A DNA stretch of 9,397 nt from positions 1-9,397 of the forward strand of contig JACTVF010000073.1 in NCBI GenBank assembly GCA_019695435.1, in the 5' to 3' direction. The position numbers and the translations under genes are program-made. The DNA is from Methanoregulaceae archaeon. Its GTDB lineage: Archaea > Halobacteriota > Methanomicrobia > Methanomicrobiales > Methanospirillaceae. Positions within the stretch are counted from its first letter, which is position 1. The number at the start of each line of letters is the position of its first letter. The notes under the pieces are model-generated. The model did no database searches. It saw only the letters and a program-made list of their open reading frames with translations, and had not been told where the DNA came from. This document shows positions 1 through 4,864 of this stretch, piece by piece.

Positions 1-52
1 CCGTTCCGGCACCGGCTGTCACGCTGCGCACCAGTTCCCGTACAGGCTCCAT
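1..52 (-). CDS. N-terminus of an unidentified protein, runs off the left edge
   Basis: An ATG on the minus strand at 52 opens a frame that stays open to the window edge and gives 17 residues (MEPVRELVRSVTAGAGT). A TATA-like element lies 30-40 bp upstream and an AGGAT stretch (68-63) sits a little over 10 bases before the ATG, which is the arrangement expected at an archaeal start. The fragment is too short to assign to a family. The gene lies downstream of, and in the same direction as, the DedA gene but seems to have its own promoter. Confidence 0.4.
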   Translation of the reverse strand, partial: MEPVRELVRSVTAGAGT

Positions 53-81
53 CACGATACTATCCTGCTGTGAACAGTAAA

Positions 82-92
82 ATAGTATATGA
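82..92 (-). promoter_or_regulatory. TATA-box-like element for the left-edge gene
   Basis: On the minus strand this reads CATATACTATT, an A/T-rich island in otherwise mixed sequence. Its centre is about 35 bp upstream of the ATG at 52, so a start site about 25 bp downstream would leave a leader of roughly 10 bases. Confidence 0.35.
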
Positions 93-117
93 TACGGAGT
101 CTAGACACTTTAATTGT

Positions 118-127
118 AAAGAAAAAA
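118..127 (-). terminator. U-rich terminator after the DedA gene
   Basis: Directly after the DedA stop codon the minus strand reads TTTTTTCTTT. Oligo-U stretches like this terminate archaeal RNA polymerase without needing a hairpin, and the position fits the end of the DedA transcript. Confidence 0.4.
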
Positions 128-128
128 C

Positions 129-791
129 CTATTCCACCTTCTTTTCCTTCCCCTTCTTCATCGCCACAATAATACTGGCAACAACCGAGACGAGCGCCAC
201 CATCGAGACCCCGATGATCGCATACGTGATGAGCGTAAAGTTTTCCTGCACGATCGGGAGGTTGCCGACAAAGTACCCGACCAACAAAAAAAGGCTTGAC
301 CACAGCACGCCGCCAAGGATGTTGTAGCCCAAAAACCACGAATAGCGCATCCGGCCGATACCGGCAAGGAACGGGGCAAAGGTACGGATAAATGGCATGA
401 ACCGTGCGATGACGATGGTGAACCCGCCGTATTTTTCAAAATATTTCTGCGTTTCTTCAAGATGCTCTTTTTTCACGAGACAATATTTCCATTCGAGTAT
501 CTTCATCTCGAAGGTATAGCCGATCCAGTAGTTGGCCGTATCTCCGAGCACCGCGGCGAGGATCATTGTCACGAGCAGGATCCAGATGTTGAGCATGCCA
601 GCCGCTGCAAGGGCTCCTGCGATAAAGAGGAGCGAGTCGCCCGGGAGATACGGCGTAACCACGAGACCGGTCTCACAAAAGATGATGAGAAAGAGGATGA
701 CATACGTCCACATCCCGTACTGCTGGAGGATCACCGGAAGGTACTTGTCAAAATGCAGTACCACATCGAGAATATTGAACGGGAGCACCAT
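129..791 (-). CDS. DedA-family integral membrane protein
   Basis: This 220-residue protein has the length and layout of the DedA/SNARE-associated (VTT-domain) family of polytopic membrane proteins, whose characterised members act as lipid scramblases or transporters, including undecaprenyl-phosphate recycling in bacteria. Visible family marks are the acidic re-entrant segment with Glu40, Pro50-Gly51-Asp52 and a following hydrophobic stretch, and the second loop RFMPFIRTFAP with Arg130, Arg136, Pro140 and Gly144. Further membrane spans lie at about 151-173 and 185-210, and the C-terminal tail is Lys/Glu-rich, as expected for a cytoplasmic end. The ATG at 791 has no clear Shine-Dalgarno sequence, but a TATA-like element about 30 bp upstream makes a near-leaderless mRNA likely. 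The stop codon is TAG, so TAG does serve as a terminator in this genome. The in vivo substrate in an archaeon is unknown. Confidence 0.92.
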   Translation of the reverse strand: MVLPFNILDVVLHFDKYLPVILQQYGMWTYVILFLIIFCETGLVVTPYLPGDSLLFIAGALAAAGMLNIWILLVTMILAAVLGDTANYWIGYTFEMKILEWKYCLVKKEHLEETQKYFEKYGGFTIVIARFMPFIRTFAPFLAGIGRMRYSWFLGYNILGGVLWSSLFLLVGYFVGNLPIVQENFTLITYAIIGVSMVALVSVVASIIVAMKKGKEKKVE

Positions 792-815
792 TGCTTCAGA
801 TTATTGATCCGGATA

Positions 816-824
816 CGATAAATG
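816..824 (-). promoter_or_regulatory. TATA-like element upstream of the DedA gene
   Basis: The minus strand reads CATTTATCG, centred about 29 bp upstream of the DedA ATG. Transcription starting about 25 bp downstream would leave only a few bases before the ATG, which agrees with the missing Shine-Dalgarno sequence. Confidence 0.4.
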
Positions 825-861
825 GGTTGGGGGAGACTCCGGAAACACGGTCACGATAACT

Positions 862-893
862 GTCCCGGGACCGCCTCCCGAAAAAACCGGGAG
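862..893 (-). terminator. Palindrome plus A/T-loop hairpin at the end of the small-gene cluster
   Basis: Two inverted repeats follow each other: a perfect 10-bp palindrome GTCCCGGGAC (862-871), and a 6-bp stem CTCCCG/CGGGAG (875-880 with 888-893) whose loop is T-rich on the minus strand. They lie about 40 bp after the last gene of the minus-strand cluster and before the DedA promoter. They may end the cluster transcript, insulate DedA or be a protein-binding site. Only the symmetry is seen directly. Confidence 0.3.
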
Positions 894-931
894 ATCAAAA
901 GGCCAGCGGGAAAAACGTGGAGGGGGATTCT

Positions 932-1141
932 TCATTCCCCTTTGAGCTGGTGGATTTTAATGAGGCCGGAGCAGGATTTGCAGGTATAACACTCATCCTT
1001 CCAGCAGGCCTCGCACGCCCAGCGCCCGCAGAGCACGCACTGGCGGAGCTCTGATACCGGGTGGGGCGTGCTGCAGAGATCGCACATGTACTGCGCGAAG
1101 CTGTGGGGGTCCTTTCCGGGCGGCTCCCCCTGCTTTCGCAT
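932..1141 (-). CDS. Small cysteine-rich, probably zinc-binding protein
   Basis: A 69-residue protein with nine cysteines grouped as CxxC, then CxxC-x4-CxxC, then CxxCxxC, and two Pro-His pairs near the N-terminus. This spacing resembles zinc ribbon, treble-clef or B-box-like folds that hold two zinc ions and usually mediate protein or nucleic-acid contacts. I do not recognise a named family. The ATG at 1141 is preceded directly by two in-frame GTG codons (1147 and 1144) that are equally possible starts. A longer frame to 1255 exists, but it would overlap the upstream gene by about 70 bases and adds unlikely Arg/Trp-rich sequence. A short inverted repeat (1169-1174 with 1181-1186) covers the stop codon of the upstream gene, just before this start. 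It is the last gene of the coiled-coil cluster and probably co-transcribed with it. Confidence 0.7.
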   Translation of the reverse strand: MRKQGEPPGKDPHSFAQYMCDLCSTPHPVSELRQCVLCGRWACEACWKDECYTCKSCSGLIKIHQLKGE

Positions 1142-1184
1142 CACCACGATCTCTTTTTTGATCTCACGAAGGACAGGAGAGTCC

Positions 1185-1541
1185 TTACTTTTTGGCGCTG
1201 CCTTTCCGGGCCAGTTCTTTTTCCAGAGTGTCAAGTCGCGCCTCCAGCGACGCAAGGGTGGTCTGCATGCCGGATTCGTAGTTCTTCAGGTCAGCAAGAC
1301 GTGCTTCCTCCTGTTCGATTGCCGGTGTCTGCTGCTCTTTGAACTTCTGAAGTTTAGGGCGGGAGACCAGCTGCCACTCCTCCACCATGCTCTGGAACCT
1401 GCGGTCAAGGTACTCGTCCACCCGGCTCTCCACCGGGCGGGTAAGTGAGATGTCACCTTTTGCGCCCCGGAAAAAATAATACACGAGAAACAGGACGACA
1501 CAGAGAATGAGAACGAGGATGATAAACGTGAGGAGGTCCAT
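1185..1541 (-). CDS. Membrane-anchored coiled-coil protein with the EEW motif (paralog 3)
   Basis: The ATG at 1541 follows a good Shine-Dalgarno sequence (GGGAGG) at proper spacing and lies one base after the stop of the preceding gene, so I take it over an upstream start at 1580. The 118-residue product begins with a single hydrophobic segment (residues about 3-24), followed by Arg and Lys, which predicts an N-terminal anchor with a cytoplasmic body. Residues 41-59 carry a motif with Tyr44, Asp46, Glu54, Glu55 and Trp56 shared with the two preceding proteins. The rest is charged and heptad-like (about 60-112), and the end is Lys-rich. No characterised family is recognised. Translational coupling with the upstream gene is likely. 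Confidence 0.75.
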   Translation of the reverse strand: MDLLTFIILVLILCVVLFLVYYFFRGAKGDISLTRPVESRVDEYLDRRFQSMVEEWQLVSRPKLQKFKEQQTPAIEQEEARLADLKNYESGMQTTLASLEARLDTLEKELARKGSAKK

Positions 1542-1542
1542 G

Positions 1543-1764
1543 TCAGATCCTCCCTTTGAGTTGCCCCGCACGGTTTTCAAGCTCGGTCAGTTTGTCCGCT
1601 GCGGTATGGTCAAAGGCTTTCAGCCGGGGGATCTCCTGCTCCAGTGCCGCGAGGCGGGTGGTGAAATCCGAGAGATCAGCCTTTGTTGCGAGGTCCCATT
1701 CGTCAACGATGGCGTCCATCCGGCGGTCCACGTAGGCATTGAGGTACGAGTTCATACCGATCAT
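1543..1764 (-). CDS. Small soluble coiled-coil protein with the EEW motif (paralog 2)
   Basis: A 73-residue protein with no membrane segment. Its first 25 residues are almost entirely the shared motif (Tyr11, Asp13, Arg14, Arg15, Asp21, Glu22, Trp23), and the remainder is predicted helix with heptad-spaced Leu/Ile, about 30-70. The ATG at 1764 overlaps the TGA of the preceding gene (ATGA) and has GGAGA seven bases upstream, which decides the start over a Met three codons later. It is the shortest of three adjacent paralogs and could be a minimal soluble partner in a coiled-coil complex. No named family is recognised. Confidence 0.75.
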   Translation of the reverse strand: MIGMNSYLNAYVDRRMDAIVDEWDLATKADLSDFTTRLAALEQEIPRLKAFDHTAADKLTELENRAGQLKGRI

Positions 1765-2078
1765 AACGATTTCTCCAAGTGTGAGATCAGTTCATCCAGC
1801 CGCTGTGCCCGTGCTTCGATGGCCACTTTTTCTGCGTAGAGACGGGTAATTTCATCGCTCACGTGCGCCAGCCGGTTTTCAAGCCGGTCGAGATCGGTCC
1901 CGGTCACTAGGTCCCATTCCTCGATGATGGCGGCAAAGTGCTGGTCGAAATAGGCGTCGAGCGATTTATCGAACGTCGGAACACGGGATTCGATCGTCCC
2001 GGGGATATGCGAGAACTGGTCCCAGAACGAATCCCCGGTCGCATTCAGGTCCGGATTCTGGTTGATAACCGGGTACAT
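1761..2078 (-). CDS. Soluble coiled-coil protein with the EEW motif (paralog 1)
   Basis: A 105-residue protein with an Asn/Asp/Pro-containing N-terminal segment (1-35), the shared motif at 39-58 (Tyr43, Asp45, Glu53, Glu54, Trp55), then a long helical region (about 60-104) rich in Leu, Glu and Arg with heptad character. It has no membrane segment. The ATG at 2078 has GGTGA eight bases upstream, which also lies within the last codons of the preceding gene, so the two are coupled. Its TGA overlaps the start of the next gene. The similarity to the next two genes points to tandem duplication. Function unknown. Confidence 0.78.
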   Translation of the reverse strand: MYPVINQNPDLNATGDSFWDQFSHIPGTIESRVPTFDKSLDAYFDQHFAAIIEEWDLVTGTDLDRLENRLAHVSDEITRLYAEKVAIEARAQRLDELISHLEKSL

Positions 2079-2081
2079 GAA

Positions 2082-2486
2082 TTACTTCACCTTCTTTTCC
2101 TGTTCCTCGACATTAATGAGGAGGTTATCCAGTTTTCTGGTCTTCACGATATTTTCGAGCCGGGTCAACCGCTTCTCGAGGAGGTTCTCCTTTGCGAAGT
2201 TATTCGTCTCGATGGCCATGTTCTCATCCTCAACCTGTCTGATCGCAGCCGTCTGATCGGGCGAGAACCGGGTAAACGGGAACATCTTTGATGCTTCGTG
2301 CTGCTGGAGGAGTTTGAGTTTATCCCTTTCAAGATCCAGTTCAATCGTGCGATTGGCCGTCTTCATGATCCGTATCTCGCGGATGATGAGGTACACGATC
2401 ACCAGAGCGAGAACGATGAGGATACCTACAAGAACGGTGTCGGTGATACCTGCTGCTGCCGGTACCACAACCGCATCTGCTGCCAT
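2082..2486 (-). CDS. Membrane-anchored coiled-coil protein, no EEW motif
   Basis: A 134-residue protein. The ATG at 2486 has GGGGGAG five bases upstream. A longer frame from a TTG at 2534 adds 16 residues of unlikely composition. Residues 1-13 are small and non-polar, and residues about 14-36 form one strongly hydrophobic helix ending in Arg-Glu-Ile-Arg, so the C-terminal body should be cytoplasmic. From about residue 40 the chain is charged, with likely coiled coil at about 40-65 and 90-134, separated by an aromatic/Pro segment. The C-terminus is Lys-rich. It lacks the Trp motif of the next three genes but shares the anchor-plus-coil layout of the gene at 1185-1541. Three bases separate it from the next gene. 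No named family is recognised. Confidence 0.78.
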   Translation of the reverse strand: MAADAVVVPAAAGITDTVLVGILIVLALVIVYLIIREIRIMKTANRTIELDLERDKLKLLQQHEASKMFPFTRFSPDQTAAIRQVEDENMAIETNNFAKENLLEKRLTRLENIVKTRKLDNLLINVEEQEKKVK

Positions 2487-2543
2487 CGCTACTCCCCCTG
2501 GCCACGGGTTTTGCTGCCCCGTCCTGCACAACAACAGACCATG

Positions 2544-2840
2544 TTACAGATCATCCCCTGTGCCTGTTGCCTTCTTCACCGTTTTTTTCACCTTTTTTGC
2601 GGTCTTTGCCGCTGCCTTCCCGATGCCGGCTGATGCCTTCTTGGTCTCCTTTTTCACCGTATCTGCGGTTTTTGCCGCCCCGGTCTTTACCTCACCGGCA
2701 GTTTTTTTAACCGCGTTATCAAGTCTGCCAACACCCTTTGAAATCGAGGTATTGGCTTCTGCAGCGGCCTTCGAGAGTTTTTCCTGGAGGTGGAGAGATC
2801 TTCTGACAAGAACTTCATCGTCATCGTTGAGACCAAGCAT
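2544..2840 (-). CDS. Lys/Ala-rich 11-residue-repeat tail, downstream half of a TAG-interrupted gene
   Basis: A frame of 98 codons starting at an internal ATG (2840). Its first 14 residues (LGL...DEVLVRR) look like the last strands of a double-psi beta-barrel whose first part is encoded just upstream in the same frame. Residues 22-98 are an uninterrupted series of 11-residue units rich in Lys, Ala and Thr, very basic with almost no aromatic residues. Such repeats form long amphipathic helices in alpha-synuclein, LEA group 3 proteins and apolipoproteins. A histone-H1-like or phasin-like role is the alternative. AGGA six bases before the ATG could allow reinitiation, so separate translation is possible. 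Absence of the first barrel half would, however, leave the N-terminal residues without a fold. Function unknown. Confidence 0.6.
   Translation of the reverse strand: MLGLNDDDEVLVRRSLHLQEKLSKAAAEANTSISKGVGRLDNAVKKTAGEVKTGAAKTADTVKKETKKASAGIGKAAAKTAKKVKKTVKKATGTGDDL
2547..2777 (-). repeat. Seven 11-residue (hendecad) protein repeats in coding sequence
   Basis: The last 77 residues of the frame divide without gaps into seven 11-residue units. The five C-terminal units (2547-2711) share Lys at position 3 (four of five also at position 2 or with Ala there), a small or Thr residue at 4-5 and, except in the last unit, Val/Ile at position 8. Examples are AAKTADTVKKE and AAKTAKKVKKT, two units apart. 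The two preceding units keep Lys3 and a non-polar residue at 8 but are more diverged. Confidence 0.7.
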
Positions 2841-2849
2841 CTTAAGATC

Positions 2850-3053
2850 CTATTCGCTTATGCGGATCTGCCCTTCCCGTACCATGGTATCAGCGATCAC
2901 GGAGGTTGTAACGGTTTTTTTGGAGGTTTCATTGATGAGATCAACGTTTTCCCCTTCATGGATTCCCAGATCGGGCAGGTGTGCGACATTGAGACGCACC
3001 CGTCCCTGGCTTGGAAATGCCCGTTTCCTGATGGTTAACCGCACGTCCTGCAT
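2850..3053 (-). CDS. Double-psi beta-barrel domain (CDC48/VAT N-domain-like), ends at in-frame TAG
   Basis: A frame of 67 codons starting at the ATG at 3053. The pattern resembles the first subdomain of the archaeal CDC48/VAT N-domain and related AbrB-like barrels: Gly17, Arg20, Leu21, then Leu29-Gly30-Ile31 and Gly34-Glu35 with Val37, followed by a second pseudo-symmetric copy starting Gly61-Gln-Ile-Arg64-Ile. The second copy is cut by TAG after Glu67 and continues in the same frame directly behind it (Asp-Leu-Lys-Met-Leu-Gly-Leu). No ATPase domain follows, so this is not CDC48 itself. A TATA-like element about 28 bp upstream and the lack of a Shine-Dalgarno sequence suggest a near-leaderless start. 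It is the first gene of the minus-strand cluster and divergent from dys. Confidence 0.6.
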   Translation of the reverse strand: MQDVRLTIRKRAFPSQGRVRLNVAHLPDLGIHEGENVDLINETSKKTVTTSVIADTMVREGQIRISE

Positions 3054-3077
3054 AGTCGATAAACCATCCTGAAAGGG

Positions 3078-3086
3078 TAAATATCT
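3078..3086. promoter_or_regulatory. TATA-like element shared by dys and the divergent small-gene cluster
   Basis: The sequence TAAATATCT reads as a TATA box on the plus strand for dys and, in reverse (GATATTTA), on the minus strand for the gene starting at 3053. The minus-strand ATG lies about 28 bp away, implying a near-leaderless transcript. On the plus side a start at about 3107 would give a leader of about 60 bases. It is the clearest A/T-rich island in the 117-bp gap. Use in both directions is inference. Confidence 0.4.
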
Positions 3087-3170
3087 TTCTGATACCGGTG
3101 CAGATTCCCTGAAACACAGTTATCAGCCTTCAGCGCCAATACCCTTCCAGCATACGGGGAAGGAACAGCG

Positions 3171-4109
3171 ATGATACATCAATGCGATGAACCGGTCACC
3201 CAGATGCACCTGAAACCGGCCATGACGGTCGGCGAACTGGTTGATGCAATGGGTAAGGCCGGGGCATACAACGGCGGCTCGCTCTGCCATGCGGCAGATA
3301 TCTACGAGCAGATGCTGCGCGATAAAGATGCAACAAAATTCTTCGGGCTCGCCGGCGCAATGGTGCCAGCCGGCATGGGAGGGATCGTTTCCGATCTTAT
3401 CAGGGACGGCCACATCGACATCCTCGTCTCGACCGGCGCAAATCTCACACACGATATCATCGAGGCTATAGGCTGCCACCACTTCCACGGCACCGCGTTC
3501 TGCAACGACATCGAGCTCAGACACGACGAGATCAACCGGATCTATGATGTCTATCTCCCGAACATTGCCTTCGAGCACTTCGAGACGTTCATGCAGAGCG
3601 TGTACGGCGAACTCGAACCCAAAAGCACCATCTCCATCTCCGGGCTTCTGCGCCACATCGGTATGCACTTAAAGACCGGTATCCTTGCAACCGCCGCACA
3701 GAAAGGGATCCCGGTCTACTGCCCGGCCGTACAGGACTCGATGGTCGGCCTCCAGTACTGGCTCTTCTCGCAGACGAACAAGGTGACCGTGGACGCATTT
3801 GCCGACATGCCGGCGCTCCTTGACATCTGCTTTGCGACAAAGAAGGCCGGCGCCCTGCTCGTAGGTGGGGGGGTACCGAAAAATTTCATCCTCCAGAGCA
3901 TGCTCATGACCCCGAATGGTTTTGACTACGCGATCCAGCTCACCGGCGACCGGCCGGACCTTGGCGGGCTCTCCGGGGCGACGCTCGATGAAGCCCGATC
4001 GTGGGGCAAGATCACCGAAGAGGCAAAGGCCGTGACCGTGTACGCCGATGCGACCATCACGCTACCGGTCCTCGTCGCGGCCGTGATGGAGCGGCTCAGC
4101 CATGCCTGA
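3171..4109 (+). CDS. dys: Deoxyhypusine synthase
   Basis: This enzyme uses NAD and spermidine to place a 4-aminobutyl group on one lysine of translation factor aIF5A, the first step in hypusine formation, in the cytoplasm. The 312-residue length is normal for archaeal members. The catalytic lysine region is present as VGGGVPKNF with Lys237, matching the active-site lysine of the human enzyme, and it is followed by the conserved region with Ser-Trp-Gly-Lys-Ile and VYADAT near the C-terminus. The NAD-binding part includes STGANLTHD at about residues 87-95. The ATG at 3171 has an AAGGA Shine-Dalgarno sequence six bases upstream. The last eight bases overlap pyrF, so the two genes are probably translated together. 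It shares its upstream region with the divergent coiled-coil cluster. Confidence 0.95.
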   Translation: MIHQCDEPVTQMHLKPAMTVGELVDAMGKAGAYNGGSLCHAADIYEQMLRDKDATKFFGLAGAMVPAGMGGIVSDLIRDGHIDILVSTGANLTHDIIEAIGCHHFHGTAFCNDIELRHDEINRIYDVYLPNIAFEHFETFMQSVYGELEPKSTISISGLLRHIGMHLKTGILATAAQKGIPVYCPAVQDSMVGLQYWLFSQTNKVTVDAFADMPALLDICFATKKAGALLVGGGVPKNFILQSMLMTPNGFDYAIQLTGDRPDLGGLSGATLDEARSWGKITEEAKAVTVYADATITLPVLVAAVMERLSHA

Positions 4110-4749
4110 ACTGATCCTCGCGCTGGACGTAACCGAGAGGAAAAAGGCACGCGCGGTAGCACACGCCTGCGCCCCGTACCTTGACGCGATCAAGATCGGG
4201 TACCCGCTCGTGCTCTCGGCCGGCCTTTCCATCGCCGGTGAGCTCTCCCGGGAAGGCCTGCCGCTCATCGCCGACTTCAAGGTCGCGGATATCCCCAACA
4301 CCGACCAGCTCATCTGCGACCAGGTGTTTGCCGCCGGGTTCTCCGGGGTTATCTGCCATGGCTTTACCGGCATGGACTCGGTGAAGGCCTGCGTGGCCTC
4401 CTCCCATGCGCACAAGGGGGAATGTTATGTGGTCGCAGAGATGAGCCACCCGGGCGGAAAGGAATTTTTCTCCGGGGGGATCGCGGAGCAGATCGCATCG
4501 AATGCGATCATCGCGGGCGCTGACGGGATCATCGCGCCGGCCACCCGGCCGGACCGGGTCAGGGTTCTGCGGGGATTTGTCGGCGACAAGAAGATCCTCT
4601 CCCCTGGGATCGGGGCGCAGGGGGGGGATGCGGACGCGGTCGCCGGGCTCGTTGACGGTATTATCATGGGCCGGTCGATCTACGAAGCACCGGATCCTGC
4701 GGCAGCAGCGCGGTCCTACGCACACATCCGCAGGCACAAAAAAGCCTGA
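4102..4749 (+). CDS. pyrF: Orotidine 5'-phosphate decarboxylase
   Basis: The enzyme decarboxylates OMP to UMP, the last step of pyrimidine biosynthesis, in the cytoplasm as a TIM-barrel dimer. The 215-residue length is typical for archaea. The catalytic set is intact: Asp9 at the end of strand 1, Lys31 in AIKIG, and the signature ADFKVADIPNT with Asp58, Lys60 and Asp63. The phosphate-binding loops GIGAQGGD (about 169-176) and IIMGRSIY are also present. The ATG at 4102 lies inside the last codons of dys in another frame. Translation is therefore likely coupled, and no separate promoter is seen. No oddities were noticed. Confidence 0.95.
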   Translation: MPELILALDVTERKKARAVAHACAPYLDAIKIGYPLVLSAGLSIAGELSREGLPLIADFKVADIPNTDQLICDQVFAAGFSGVICHGFTGMDSVKACVASSHAHKGECYVVAEMSHPGGKEFFSGGIAEQIASNAIIAGADGIIAPATRPDRVRVLRGFVGDKKILSPGIGAQGGDADAVAGLVDGIIMGRSIYEAPDPAAAARSYAHIRRHKKA

Positions 4750-4830
4750 ACAAATCCTGTTTTGAGACCCGATCCTTTGGAGCGCACCTGTACGTACCGC
4801 GAATGCGATATTACGTTCAGGACACGGTCT

Positions 4831-4840
4831 AAATATTTAT
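4831..4840 (+). promoter_or_regulatory. TATA box for the NrdD-tail gene
   Basis: AAATATTTAT is a strong archaeal TATA match, centred about 30 bp upstream of the ATG at 4865. A start about 25 bp downstream would fall within a few bases of the ATG, and no Shine-Dalgarno sequence is present, so the mRNA is probably leaderless or nearly so. Confidence 0.6.
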
Positions 4841-4864
4841 TAAGGACTTGTGCAATGTAGTAGT

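Larger units (their letters stand above)
2544..3053 (-). other. Continuous 169-residue reading frame broken only by one TAG codon (2850-2852)
   Basis: Reading the minus strand from 3053 to 2544 gives 67 codons, TAG, then 101 further sense codons and TAA. The two halves of the barrel align with each other (Gly17 with Gly61, Arg20 with Arg64, Leu26 with Leu70, Gly30 with Gly74, Glu35 with Asp79, Val37 with Val81), and the TAG falls inside the second copy, at the position matching Ala24 of the first. The most economical explanations are a recent nonsense change (one base from GAG, AAG or CAG), a sequencing error, or read-through such as pyrrolysine insertion. No pyl genes are in the window, and TAG serves as an ordinary stop in the DedA gene. 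Confidence 0.75.

Noticed and set aside
462..821. Long plus-strand open frames opposite the DedA gene
   Set aside because: They are antisense to a clearly recognised membrane protein, have improbable His/Arg-rich composition, and show no ribosome-binding site.
2850..2852. Pyrrolysine codon as a firm call
   Set aside because: No pyl genes are in the window, TAG is used as a normal stop in DedA, and a single-base nonsense change is simpler. Kept as a hypothesis only.
2850..3053. Identity as CDC48/VAT ATPase
   Set aside because: Only the N-terminal barrel resemblance is present. No Walker A or B motif follows on either side.
2314..3072. A 252-codon plus-strand frame across the start of the small-gene cluster
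   Set aside because: It spans opposite several genes with good starts, and its Ser/Thr/Ala/Phe-rich product is what antisense of Lys/Ala/Glu-rich coding gives. No family is visible, although it bridges the TAG site.
4096..4737. A 213-codon minus-strand frame opposite pyrF
   Set aside because: This is an antisense shadow caused by GC-rich third positions. pyrF has an intact active site on the other strand.
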